NCBI GenBank assembly: GCA_964601275.1
Contig: CAZRMV010000008.1
Coordinates: forward strand, 62,001-126,000
Origin: JAOZPE01 sp964601275
GTDB lineage: Bacteria; Krumholzibacteriota; Krumholzibacteriia; JAJRXK01
Direction of reading: 5' to 3'
Length of the DNA: 64,000 nucleotides
Shown here: in pieces, positions 51,292 to 59,520 of the stretch
Position numbering within the stretch: position 1 is the stretch's first letter
How the letters are laid out: each line of letters begins with the position of its first letter
Program-made: the position numbers and the translations under genes
The notes under the pieces: model-generated
Seen by the model: the letters and a program-made list of their open reading frames with translations, nothing else
The model's database searches: none
Told to the model about the DNA's origin: nothing

Positions 51292-51350
51292 TTGACAGCA
51301 TGGCGGGGGCTTGCTATCTTGAGCCCCGCTCTCCCGCGGGGGAGCTTTTT
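51292..51350 (+). promoter_or_regulatory. rpsT promoter followed by a 5'-end hairpin with T5
   Basis: TTGACA (51292-51297), 17 bp spacer, TATCTT (51315-51320) with TGC before it: the best promoter in the window. Transcription would begin near 51327, directly at a hairpin (GCTCTCC/GGGGAGC, 51328-51345) followed by TTTTT (51346-51350). It looks like an intrinsic terminator but is too close to the start to work as a normal one; a stabilising 5' hairpin or early pause is more likely. Confidence 0.8.
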
Positions 51351-51406
51351 CGTGATCCTGTGCGTATTCGTCGCCCAGCCGGGCAGCAAAGTCAAGGAAG
51401 GTTCCG

Positions 51407-51670
51407 GTGCCGCACACCAAGTCCACCAAGAAGCGCGTGAAGACCAACGAGATCCGTCGCCGCCGCAACGTGGCGCGGGGCAGCCGCATGCGCCACGCGG
51501 TCCGCGATCTCCGCAAGCACGCCGCCGCCACCGAGCCCCCCGACGAGGCGCTGCTCCAGGAGCTCAAGGAGGTCACCCGCCTGCTCGATCGGCTGGTGGG
51601 CAAGGGGTACATCCACAAGAACAAGGCGGCCCGTCTCAAGAGCCGCCTCCACCACCAGGTGCACGGCTAG
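51407..51670 (+). CDS. rpsT: 30S ribosomal protein S20
   Basis: 87 residues, the normal size. Very basic: PHTKSTKKRVKTNEIRRRRN, and KGYIHKNKAARLKSRL at the C-terminus. S20 binds 16S rRNA early in assembly. The GTG at 51407 follows AAGGAAGG. It has a strong promoter and ends at an excellent terminator, so it is a single-gene unit. Confidence 0.96.
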   Translation: MPHTKSTKKRVKTNEIRRRRNVARGSRMRHAVRDLRKHAAATEPPDEALLQELKEVTRLLDRLVGKGYIHKNKAARLKSRLHHQVHG

Positions 51671-51732
51671 GCTCTTGCCCTCGGGGCGCGCCGCCGCCTC
51701 GGCGGTACGCGCGCGGCCCACGATCTTCCAGA

Positions 51733-51758
51733 ACGCCGGCTCGACGAGCCGGCGTTTT
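51733..51758 (+). terminator. Intrinsic terminator of rpsT
   Basis: A perfect 10 bp stem, ACGCCGGCTC (51733-51742) with GAGCCGGCGT (51746-51755), a 3-base loop GAC, and TTTT (51755-51758). It isolates rpsT from the MerR gene. Confidence 0.9.
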
Positions 51759-51801
51759 CGCGTCCAGCGGCTCCCGGCCCATCCTCTCCCGGACCCCGAA
51801 C

Positions 51802-51829
51802 TTGACATGACGACATGTCGTGATTAACT
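51802..51829 (+). promoter_or_regulatory. Promoter with overlapping MerR operator; probably leaderless transcript
   Basis: TTGACA (51802-51807), 16 bp spacer, TTAACT (51824-51829). Inside the spacer is the perfect palindrome ACGACATGTCGT (51810-51821), the place where MerR-type regulators bind. The GTG start of the regulator lies only 7 bases after the -10, so the mRNA would begin at or next to the start codon, and there is no ribosome-binding site. The -10 is a weak match. Confidence 0.6.
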
Positions 51830-51836
51830 TCTCCGG

Positions 51837-52349
51837 GTGGACACGAGGACCTACACCCTTCACGAGCTGGCCGAGATCACCGGGATCGAGCCCCGGACGA
51901 TCCGCAGCTACATCACCCGGGGCCTGTTGCCGGGTCCTCTGTCCCGGGGACGCAATGCCCACTACTCGGAGCTCCATCTCCAGCGCCTGCTGGAGATCCA
52001 GGCGCTCAAGGAGCAGGGGATCCCGTTGAGGGAGATCCGCCTGGGCTTTCTGCACGGGCGTCCGACCCTCGACGAGGCGGTGCACCACCGCTCCCCCTCC
52101 CGGGCCCGGCGGGTCTTCCCCATCCTGGAGCGAGGCACCGAGGAGGATGCACCACTGCTGCGGCTCTTGCGCATCCTGCAGAATGCCGTGCGGACCCGCG
52201 CCGCGCACCGCCGATCGAAGGCGGAGACCTGGACCCACGTCGAGGTCACCCCGGAGATCCAGTTGCAGGTCCGCGGTGAATTGAGTGAATCGGAAAGGGA
52301 GCTCGTTCGCCGGATCGCCGATCATATGCGGGAGATCCTGTTGAGCTGA
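51837..52349 (+). CDS. MerR-family transcriptional regulator
   Basis: 170 residues from a GTG at 51837. MerR-type DNA-binding domain: YTLHELAEITGIEPRTIRSY, then NAHYSELHLQRLLEIQALKE. The C-terminal ~95 residues (from about 75) contain RTRAAHRRSKAETWTHVEV and a helical end; no cysteines for metal sensing are visible. It probably represses or activates its own promoter through the palindrome just upstream. The next gene, encoding an ARPP-1-like protein, starts 128 bases downstream and is probably cotranscribed. Confidence 0.86.
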   Translation: MDTRTYTLHELAEITGIEPRTIRSYITRGLLPGPLSRGRNAHYSELHLQRLLEIQALKEQGIPLREIRLGFLHGRPTLDEAVHHRSPSRARRVFPILERGTEEDAPLLRLLRILQNAVRTRAAHRRSKAETWTHVEVTPEIQLQVRGELSESERELVRRIADHMREILLS

Positions 52350-52477
52350 GTCGGCCGCTCTCTCCCTTCCCACCACAACCCTTCCTCTCTCGGCGCGGGA
52401 AAACTCCCTCCCGGCGCGCGCGAGATGGTCTGTTCCGGCCGGGGAGGCGTCCCCGACCCAACCCGAGGAGTCTGTCC

Positions 52478-53467
52478 ATGACCCATGCCACCCTTCTCGA
52501 CCCCGAAGCCCTCGAGATCTCCGAGCCCTCCGTCCACCGCTCCCTGACCGTCTTTCCCGTTCTCGGGGACGCACGGGGGCCGGACTACATCACCCTGCGG
52601 GAAGCCTTCCGGTTGGGGCAGATCCGCGTCACCGAACGCACCGGAACCGCCCGGGTCCCCGAACTGGAAGTCACCAACCGGGGTCACCAGGCGATCCTCA
52701 TCCTCGACGGAGAGATCCTGGAGGGGGCCAAGCAGACCCGTGCCCTCAACACCACGGTGCTGCTCGCGCCCCGCAGCCAGACCGTGCTCCCGGTGTCCTG
52801 CGTGGAGGCGCGGCGCTGGCACCACACCACTTTCGCGTTTTCCGACCTGGACGCGGTCATTCCCTACCAGGTGCGGTGGGCCCAGGTCGAGAGCGTCCAC
52901 CAGTCCCTGCGCCACTGCGGACGTCACCGCAGCAACCAGGGCCGGGTGTGGGAAGAGGTGGACAAGCAACTGGACGCGCACGAGGTCCGTTCCGCGACCG
53001 CGTCGATGGCGGAGCTGTACCGGCAACGGCGGAAGGAGCTCCAGGCCTATCTCCAGGCCCTTCCCTGCCACCCTCGGCAGCGGGGGATGGTGGTGGCGAT
53101 CGGTGGACGGGTGATCGGTGCCGACATCCTCTCCCGGCCGCTGGCCTACGCCCAGGTGCACCGGCGCCTGCTGAAGGGCTACGCGAGCGACGACCTGGGC
53201 CGACCGCTCGGGGAGGAACCGACCCCCGGGATCGACGACGCCCGTTCCTTCCTGCGGGAGATCGTCGCCGGCGACTCCCGGCACCATCCCGGGATCGGCC
53301 TGGGTGAGGAGATCCGCACCGAGGCAGCTCGGGGCCAGGGCCTGGCCCTGGTCCACGAGGGCACCATGGTGCACGGGGTCTTCCTGGGCGCTCTGGAAGC
53401 GACCGATCCCCGACGGCCCCGCCCCCGGCGGGAGCATCCCATCCGTCGGAGACGGCGTCTCTGGTAG
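52478..53467 (+). CDS. ARPP-1/DUF6569-like protein
   Basis: 329 residues. Matches in character the ARPP-1 domain family (DUF6569): the beta-rich opening LTVFPVLGDARGPDYITLREA, VPELEVTNRGHQAILILDGE, LEGAKQTRALNTTVLL, and the VSCVEARRWHH stretch are typical. The domain is named for association with ADP-ribosylglycohydrolase and rhodanese-phosphatase genes; no such partner is here. The fold suggests ligand binding; no activity is established. CGAGGAG precedes the ATG. It is paired with a MerR regulator. The Arg-rich C-terminus (HPIRRRRRLW) is unusual. Confidence 0.75.
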   Translation: MTHATLLDPEALEISEPSVHRSLTVFPVLGDARGPDYITLREAFRLGQIRVTERTGTARVPELEVTNRGHQAILILDGEILEGAKQTRALNTTVLLAPRSQTVLPVSCVEARRWHHTTFAFSDLDAVIPYQVRWAQVESVHQSLRHCGRHRSNQGRVWEEVDKQLDAHEVRSATASMAELYRQRRKELQAYLQALPCHPRQRGMVVAIGGRVIGADILSRPLAYAQVHRRLLKGYASDDLGRPLGEEPTPGIDDARSFLREIVAGDSRHHPGIGLGEEIRTEAARGQGLALVHEGTMVHGVFLGALEATDPRRPRPRREHPIRRRRRLW

Positions 53468-53540
53468 AGCCGGCGGATCCGGGAACGACGCCGCACGGAA
53501 GGAAACAAGCAAGGGGTGGAGTCCGCCGTCGGGCTCTACC
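53463..53540. terminator. Inverted repeat spanning the convergent ARPP-1 and dapF gene ends
   Basis: Left arm GGTAGAGCC-GGCGGA (53463-53477), right arm TCCGCC-GTCG-GGCTCTACC (53522-53540): 15 matched bases with a 4-base bulge and a 44-base loop. Each arm contains the TAG stop of the gene on its own side. It could act as a bidirectional terminator or block, although neither side has a T-tract. Confidence 0.5.
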
Positions 53541-54366
53541 CCGCCTCCTTCGGCTCCCACCGGAAGGTCGAACGGAAGACCTCCACCGCCGGTCCCTCCA
53601 GGGTCCACTCCTCCGGCAGGGGCTGCACTTCGATGAGATCCTCGCCGCGGGTCCGCAGGACCACCGGCTCCTCGCGCGGCGCGAGACCGGCGAGCGCGGC
53701 GACCGTCGCGATGCACCCGCTTCCACAGGCCCAGGTCTCCGCCTCCACCCCGCGTTCGAAGGAACGGATCCGCCACTCCCGCGGACCTCGCCACACCATG
53801 TGGATATTGGCGCCTTCCGGCAGCGCCTCGGTCCACCAGCGCAAGGGGCGCGCCGCGGCCTCGAAATCGAGATCCCCGAACACTTCCTTCTCCAGCTCGA
53901 CCACCAGGTGGGGATCGCCGGTATCCACCGCCACGGCGTACCGCGCCGGCGAGCCGGCGGGCAATTCCAGTTCGTCGCCCACAACCCGCGGCGGAGGAAA
54001 CCACAGGCGCACCCGCTTGTGGGCCTCGTCCACCCGCGCGCGGATCACTCCGTAACCGGTGAGGAAGGAGAAGGTCCCCGTCGCCCAGCCCAGACCCACC
54101 GCCCGCAGCGCGCAGCACCGGGATCCGTTGAAGCACATCTCCCCCCGGCTGCCGTCCCGATTGCGGAAATGGATGCGGAAGACCGGGTCGTCTTCCCGCG
54201 AACGGTCCAGCCGTTCCAGGAACAAGACCCCGTCCGCCCCCACTCCCCGCCGGCGGTCGCAGAGCGCCACGCTCAAGCGGGCCGCGATGTCCGGGGCGGG
54301 CGGCGACTCTTCGACCACGACGAAATCGTTGGCCGCTCCGTGCATCTTCGCGAAGGGAATCTCCAT
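53536..54366 (-). CDS. dapF: Diaminopimelate epimerase
   Basis: 276 residues. Converts LL- to meso-diaminopimelate for lysine and peptidoglycan. The start IPFAKMHGAANDFVVVE is typical; the two catalytic cysteines are in MCFNGSRCCALRA and ETWACGSGCIATVAAL. The ATG at 54366 gives the normal length. It follows the lipoprotein gene by 45 bases. The remaining dap genes are not in the window. Confidence 0.95.
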   Translation of the reverse strand: MEIPFAKMHGAANDFVVVEESPPAPDIAARLSVALCDRRRGVGADGVLFLERLDRSREDDPVFRIHFRNRDGSRGEMCFNGSRCCALRAVGLGWATGTFSFLTGYGVIRARVDEAHKRVRLWFPPPRVVGDELELPAGSPARYAVAVDTGDPHLVVELEKEVFGDLDFEAAARPLRWWTEALPEGANIHMVWRGPREWRIRSFERGVEAETWACGSGCIATVAALAGLAPREEPVVLRTRGEDLIEVQPLPEEWTLEGPAVEVFRSTFRWEPKEAG

Positions 54367-54411
54367 GGCGGACCCCGATCCTCTCCACCGCAACCAAGGT
54401 GGGTTCTTTCT

Positions 54412-55563
54412 TCAGCGACGCGACCTCGGCCCCAGCTCGGTCGCCCTTTCCTCCGAGAAGGTCTCTCGCGGCAACGGCGGCGTGCGCATCGTGTCGATCA
54501 CCGCCCAGCTCAAGCGCTCCTCCGGTCGTCTCCACTGCAGGCTCTCGGCCTTTGCGGGAACCAGCGTCAACTCCTGTTCCGCGGTGAACGGTTCGCTCAT
54601 TCCCTCGGGTCCGACTCCGAACCCGCCGTCCCCGTCGAGATCGACCCAGGCGGCCACCTTGTACTCTCCCGGGACCAGTTGGGTCCGGATGCACCCGCTG
54701 GAATCGGTCGGGGCGGTGCGCAACTTCGCGTTCTCCCGCCCGAGCGGGCGCAGGCTCACCACCACGGTCAGGCTGTCGGCTTGCTCGCTCTGAAAGCACA
54801 ACACGAAGGGCACCGGCTGTTCCAGATCGATCAGCTCCAGTTCTCCCAGTTCGTAGGGCGATGGCTCGACGGGCAGGAGCAGGGAATCGATACCGCCCAC
54901 CGGTTCGTGTTCATCGCGTTTCCCGTTCCCGTTCTTGTCCAGGAACACCTCCAGGTCATAGGGGCCCGACGGCGCCTTGAGCGGGCCCAGCCGGAAGAAT
55001 CCCAGCTCGTTGGCCGCGGCCATCCTCCAGAGCACTCCGAGCCGTTTCCCTTCCTCGGGCATCGTGCGCAGCACCGCCATCACCCTGGAGAAGTCGAGAT
55101 CCTTCCCCACCGCCTGCCCTCGGATCCAGCCCCGGGGAATGCTGTCCCCGGTGGTGAAGGCTCCGCTCAGGGGGCGACCCAGCTTGACCCCGTGCCGGTC
55201 CTTGAGATCGGGCAACAGCGTCCACACGACCAGGGTGTCCTTCGGCCACGGCTCCTCTGGCCGGACGATGACCCTCTCTCCCTTGAACCGGATCTCGCGC
55301 AGCCTCCGCTGGGGCGCCAGCAGCAGGGACGAACGGAAGCCGCGCCGGTCCACCTTCTCGCTGAAGGTGAAGACCAAGGGCCCGGTCGGGTCGACCCCCA
55401 CCGCAAGACTTCCCGGAGACACCACGACCATCTCCGGGGGCGTTTCATCCACCGGTCCGCCGGGAGGGGGCGCCTGCTGAGCGCAGGCCGCCGCTCCCAG
55501 GCTGAGAGCGAGGGCGGCGGCCAGCCTACGCCATGAGATGGAAGAGCAGTGCACGTTGGACAT
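54412..55563 (-). CDS. Lipoprotein with Big_5 Ig-like domain
   Basis: 383 residues from the ATG at 55563 (GGAG 11 bases upstream), inside the 3' end of argF. Lipoprotein signal (LAAALALSLGAAACAQQ) with Cys near residue 27. A Big_5/SbsA-type Ig-like domain (about 40-150, ETPPEMVVVSPGSLAVGVDP, FTFSEKVDRRGF) follows. Two Asp-rich, Ca2+-loop-like segments, LDKNGNGKRDEHE and VDLDGDGGFG, lie further on. Similar Ig-like lipoproteins occur beside unrelated genes in FCB bacteria; function unknown. The 38-base overlap with argF suggests coupled translation. Confidence 0.78.
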   Translation of the reverse strand: MSNVHCSSISWRRLAAALALSLGAAACAQQAPPPGGPVDETPPEMVVVSPGSLAVGVDPTGPLVFTFSEKVDRRGFRSSLLLAPQRRLREIRFKGERVIVRPEEPWPKDTLVVWTLLPDLKDRHGVKLGRPLSGAFTTGDSIPRGWIRGQAVGKDLDFSRVMAVLRTMPEEGKRLGVLWRMAAANELGFFRLGPLKAPSGPYDLEVFLDKNGNGKRDEHEPVGGIDSLLLPVEPSPYELGELELIDLEQPVPFVLCFQSEQADSLTVVVSLRPLGRENAKLRTAPTDSSGCIRTQLVPGEYKVAAWVDLDGDGGFGVGPEGMSEPFTAEQELTLVPAKAESLQWRRPEERLSWAVIDTMRTPPLPRETFSEERATELGPRSRR

Positions 55564-56449
55564 GCAGGCGGTTCTCCGCTTCGTCGAAGACCCGGCTGTG
55601 CGGGCCGTCCATGACCTCATCGGTGATCTCCGAACCCCGGTGCGCCGGGAGACAGTGCAGCACGATCACTTCATCCTTGGCCTTTTCCACCAGGGCTTCG
55701 TTCACCTGGTAGGGTTGGAAGACCTTCGCCCTCTCGGCAGCCTCGTCCTCCTGCCCCATGCTGGCCCACACGTCGGTGTAGAGCACGTCGGCGTCCTCCA
55801 CCGCCTCGGCCGGTTCGTGCGAGATGGTCAGATCGAGATGGCCCTTCGCCTTCGCCTTCTCGATGATCGAGGGATCGGGCTCGAAGTCGCGCGGGGTGCA
55901 GATCACCAGGGAGAAATCCAGGAGCGCGGCCGCGTTGATCCACGAGTGGGCGATGTTGTTGCCGTCGCCCACGTAGACGATCCTGCGGCCCTCGATGCCG
56001 CCCAGGTGTTCCTGCACGGTGAAGAGGTCGGCGAGGATCTGGCAGGGGTGGGTCAGATCGGTGAGTCCGTTGATCACCGGCACCGAGGCCTCCCGGGCCA
56101 GCTTCTCCACGTGGGAATGGTCGAAGGTGCGGATCATGATTCCGTCGACGAAGCGGCTCAGCACCCGCGCGACGTCCTCCACCGATTCGCGGCTCCCCAG
56201 TCCGATCTCCCGATCGGTGATGTAGAGCGAGTTGCCCCCCAGTTGCGCGATCGCCACCTCGAAGGACACCCGGGTCCTCAGGCTCGGCTTGTGGAAGATG
56301 CACGCCAGGGTCCGGTTGGGGTGGCTGTGGGACAGCTCGTGCGCGCGGGCCAGGGGTTTCTGTTTGCGGGTCGTCTCGAAGACGGTCTCGATGTCCTCGC
56401 GGCTGAGGTCGAGGATCGTCACCAGATCCTTGCTCGACAGCCCTTGCAT
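55526..56449 (-). CDS. argF: Ornithine carbamoyltransferase
   Basis: 307 residues. Makes citrulline from ornithine and carbamoyl phosphate in arginine synthesis. Carbamoyl-phosphate site KPSLRTRVSFEVA, then HPCQILADL, and the ornithine-binding HCLPAHRG. Of two consecutive ATG codons the second (56449) has the better spacing from GGAGG. It lies 96 bases after hslU. The other arg genes are absent. Confidence 0.95.
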   Translation of the reverse strand: MQGLSSKDLVTILDLSREDIETVFETTRKQKPLARAHELSHSHPNRTLACIFHKPSLRTRVSFEVAIAQLGGNSLYITDREIGLGSRESVEDVARVLSRFVDGIMIRTFDHSHVEKLAREASVPVINGLTDLTHPCQILADLFTVQEHLGGIEGRRIVYVGDGNNIAHSWINAAALLDFSLVICTPRDFEPDPSIIEKAKAKGHLDLTISHEPAEAVEDADVLYTDVWASMGQEDEAAERAKVFQPYQVNEALVEKAKDEVIVLHCLPAHRGSEITDEVMDGPHSRVFDEAENRLHVQRALLFHLMA

Positions 56450-56545
56450 CATCTTCCTCCCTCGTTCCGTCGAGGATCGGAGCCGACGGTCGGTCTCCGC
56501 TTCCATCCGACAGGTTCTCACCAACTCGATCCAGCTTTCCTGGAA

Positions 56546-57940
56546 CTACAGAATGAAGCGGCTCAGGTCTTCGTCCCGGACCACCTCGGCCAACTTCTCC
56601 TCGACGAAGGTGCGGTCGACCACCACCCGCGTCGGAACCTTCTCCGCCCCATCGGCCGGGGGCAGCTCGAACAGCATGTCGTCCAGCAGCAGGGTCATGA
56701 TCGTCTGCAGGCGCCGGGCCCCGATGTTCTCCTGGTTGCTGTTGACCTCCCATGCCACCGCCGCGATCGCCTCGTAGGCGTCCTCGGTGAATTCCAGCCG
56801 GCATCCCTCCGTCTCCAGCAACGCCTCGTACTGGCGGGGAAGCGAGTTCTCGGGCTCCTTCAGGATGCGTATGAAATCCTCCCGCTCGAGCGAATTCAAT
56901 TCCACCCGGATGGGAAAGCGTCCCTGGAGTTCAGGCACCAGGTCGCTCGGCTTGCTCATGTGGAAGGCCCCCGCGGCGATGAACAGGACATGCTCGGTGG
57001 AAACCCCACCGTACTTGGTCTGCACCGTTGCGCCCTCGACGATGGGCAAAAGATCCCGCTGCACTCCTTCCCGGCTCACGTCGATGCCGGAGGTCTCGCG
57101 CCGGCTGGCGATCTTGTCGATCTCGTCGAGGAAGATGATTCCCGCGGTTTCCGCGCGGCGCAGCGCCTCGGTGGTGACTTTCTCCATGTCGATGCGGCGG
57201 TCGATCTCCTCTTCGCGCAAGAGGCGCCGGGCGTCCTTCAGCGGAAGGTGCTTGGTCTTGCGCCGCTTGGGAAAGAGGTTCTTCAGCGCGTCGCCCAGGC
57301 CCGATTCCAACAGCTCGTCGCCGCCGCCGGCCAACACCCCGAACTGTGCGATCGGACTGCTCTGCACCTGCACCTGGATCTCGCGCTCCTCCAGCTCCCC
57401 TTCCCGGAGCTGGGCGCGGAGTTTCTCCCGGCTCTTCTTCCACCGCAACTGGGTCTCTTCGGTGGCGTCGCCGAGGGGGGGCAGCAGGATGTCGAGCAGT
57501 TTCTCCTCGACCGCGGCCTCCACCGCGCTTTCCACCTCGGCGGTCAACTCCTCCCGCACCATGCTCACCGCCACCTCCACCAGCTCGCGCACCATGCTTT
57601 CCACGTCGCGACCGACGTAGCCGCGCTCGGTGAACTTGGTGGCTTCCACCTTGACGAAGGGAGCGCCGGCGACCCGGGCCAGCCGCCGGGCGATCTCGGT
57701 CTTCCCCACCCCGGTCGGTCCGATCATGAGGATGTTGTTGGGGATGATCTCCTCGCGCATGGGCAGGGGCACCCGCATGCGCCGCCACCGGTTGCGCAGG
57801 GCGATGGCCACGGCGCGCTTGGCGTCGTTCTGCCCCACCACATAGCGGTCCAGCTCGGCCACGATCTGCCGCGGGGTCAGATCCTGCCCGCGGAGAATCG
57901 CCCGTCCCTTGCTGTCGACCGGAATGACTCCTTCGCTCAT
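56546..57940 (-). CDS. hslU: HslU (ClpY), ATPase of the HslUV protease
   Basis: 464 residues. AAA+ unfoldase: LTPRQIVAELDRYVVGQNDAKRAVAIAL, Walker A IGPTGVGKTEIARRLA, pore loop TERGYVGRDVESMV, Walker B GIIFLDEIDKIA, sensor ENIGARRLQTI, and the C-terminal DLSRFIL that docks in HslV. The ATG overlaps the hslV stop (ATGA). Confidence 0.97.
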   Translation of the reverse strand: MSEGVIPVDSKGRAILRGQDLTPRQIVAELDRYVVGQNDAKRAVAIALRNRWRRMRVPLPMREEIIPNNILMIGPTGVGKTEIARRLARVAGAPFVKVEATKFTERGYVGRDVESMVRELVEVAVSMVREELTAEVESAVEAAVEEKLLDILLPPLGDATEETQLRWKKSREKLRAQLREGELEEREIQVQVQSSPIAQFGVLAGGGDELLESGLGDALKNLFPKRRKTKHLPLKDARRLLREEEIDRRIDMEKVTTEALRRAETAGIIFLDEIDKIASRRETSGIDVSREGVQRDLLPIVEGATVQTKYGGVSTEHVLFIAAGAFHMSKPSDLVPELQGRFPIRVELNSLEREDFIRILKEPENSLPRQYEALLETEGCRLEFTEDAYEAIAAVAWEVNSNQENIGARRLQTIMTLLLDDMLFELPPADGAEKVPTRVVVDRTFVEEKLAEVVRDEDLSRFIL

Positions 57941-58491
57941 CGCGTTTCCTCGTCCAGACACAGGGTGGAAATGTGGTCGTTCGTGTAGATGCAGATCTCC
58001 GCCGCGATCTCCAGCGACTTCCGGCAGATCTCCTCCGCGCCCAGCTCGGTGGCCCTCAACAGGGCCCGTGCCGCGGCCAGGGCGTAGGACCCGCCGCTGC
58101 CGATGGCGATGATCTCGTCGTCCGGCTCGATCACCTCTCCGCTTCCCGAGATGATGAAGGAGTGCTCGCGATCCATCGCGGCCAGCAGGGCTTCCAGGCG
58201 CCGCAGCACCCGGTCACTCCGCCACTCCTTGGCCAGGGCAACTGCCGATCGGGCAAGGTTTCCCCCGTTTTCCTTCAAGTGACCCTCGAACTTGTCGAAG
58301 AGGGTGAAGGCATCGGCCGCGCTGCCGGCGAAGCCGGCCAGGATCCGCCCTTCCTGCAGCGTCCGGATCTTGTTGGCGGTCGCCTTCATCACCACCTCGC
58401 CCAGGGTCACCTGGCCATCGCCGCCGATACAGACCTCTCCACCCCGGCGGACGCCCAGGATGGTGGTGGCCTGGATTCTGTCGTTCCTCAC
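57937..58491 (-). CDS. hslV: HslV (ClpQ), protease subunit with short propeptide
   Basis: 184 residues from a GTG at 58491. Threonine protease: the catalytic Thr is probably residue 9 in ATTILGVRRGGEVCIGGDGQ, so an 8-residue leader would be removed by autoprocessing, as in some bacteria, unlike E. coli HslV where Thr follows Met. GSGGSYALAAARALL is also conserved. GTGA overlap with xerC. Confidence 0.96.
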   Translation of the reverse strand: MRNDRIQATTILGVRRGGEVCIGGDGQVTLGEVVMKATANKIRTLQEGRILAGFAGSAADAFTLFDKFEGHLKENGGNLARSAVALAKEWRSDRVLRRLEALLAAMDREHSFIISGSGEVIEPDDEIIAIGSGGSYALAAARALLRATELGAEEICRKSLEIAAEICIYTNDHISTLCLDEETR

Positions 58492-59441
58492 GGTTTCTTC
58501 TTCTCCCGTTGGGCTCGTGGATGGGCCTGCCGGTACACCTCGCGCAGGCGGGCCGAGGAAAGATGGGTGTAGATCTGGGTGCTGGAAAGGCTGGAGTGCC
58601 CCAGGAGTTCCTGGACCCCGCGGAGATCGGCTCCGTGATCCAGCAGGTGGGTCGCGAAGGCATGCCTCAGATCATGGGGCGAGAGCCCCGTCCCCAGAAG
58701 GGCCCGGCGCGCGGTGGTTTCCAGCATGGCCTGCACCGTGCGTGGAGCGATCGCGTTTCCTCCTCTTCCCAGGAACACCGGGGCCCGCCCGGCTTCCTTG
58801 CCCAGCGCGCCCTGGAGCAACGCGTTCCAGACCGGCGCCGGCAGCCGGCGGGAAAGATACTCCCTCAAGCGGTATTCCGCTTCACCCACCAGGGGAACGA
58901 TCCTCTCCTTGCTACCCTTCCCCATCACCCGCAGGCTGGTCCCGGGAAAGTCCACCCGCGAGAGGGTCAAGCCCACCACTTCGCCCAGCCGCAGGCCGCA
59001 TCCGTAGAGCAGCTCGAGGATGGCCCGGTTGCGCCGGCCCCGTTCGGTGGCGGTCTCCACCGACTCCAGCAGCAGGAAGACCAGCTCCTCCGCCGGCACC
59101 CTCGGCAGGCGGCGACTCAGATGGGGAGAACGCAAGCCGGTGGTGGGACGGTCCTCCCTCCGTCCGGTGCCCTGCAGGAAGGCGAAGAAGCTGCGCAGGG
59201 CGGACAGCCGCCGCGAGAGACTCCGGGAGGAGATCCCCCGCAAGCGCTCCCGAGCCAGCCACCGCCGCAGTTGATTCCCGTCGACCGCCAGCCAGTCGAC
59301 TTCCCCTTCGCTCTTCGCGTCCAGGGCGTGGGCCACGCTGCGCAGGTCGCGGGCGTAGGCCTCCACGGTCCGGCCGGAAAGGCCCCGGACCGCGCGGAGG
59401 TGATCCACCCACGCGGAAACGAGATCGACGGTGCTGTCCAT
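58488..59441 (-). CDS. xerC: Tyrosine recombinase XerC
   Basis: 317 residues. Catalytic residues: Arg in YGCGLRLGEVVGL, Lys in MGKGSKERIVP, HXXR in SPHDLRHAFATHL, His in LLGHSSLSST and Tyr in TQIYTHLS. The trmFO-xerC-hslV-hslU order is the same as trmFO-codV-clpQ-clpY of Firmicutes. It would bind the XerC arm of the dif site at 9178-9188. The ATG at 59441 gives the standard N-terminus. Confidence 0.93.
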   Translation of the reverse strand: MDSTVDLVSAWVDHLRAVRGLSGRTVEAYARDLRSVAHALDAKSEGEVDWLAVDGNQLRRWLARERLRGISSRSLSRRLSALRSFFAFLQGTGRREDRPTTGLRSPHLSRRLPRVPAEELVFLLLESVETATERGRRNRAILELLYGCGLRLGEVVGLTLSRVDFPGTSLRVMGKGSKERIVPLVGEAEYRLREYLSRRLPAPVWNALLQGALGKEAGRAPVFLGRGGNAIAPRTVQAMLETTARRALLGTGLSPHDLRHAFATHLLDHGADLRGVQELLGHSSLSSTQIYTHLSSARLREVYRQAHPRAQREKKKP

Positions 59442-59520
59442 GGCGCCCGCAGTGTAGCAGGACCCGCCCGGGGACGACACGTCGGGACTGGAACCCGGAC
59501 GAGCTTCTCCGGCTCGGGCC

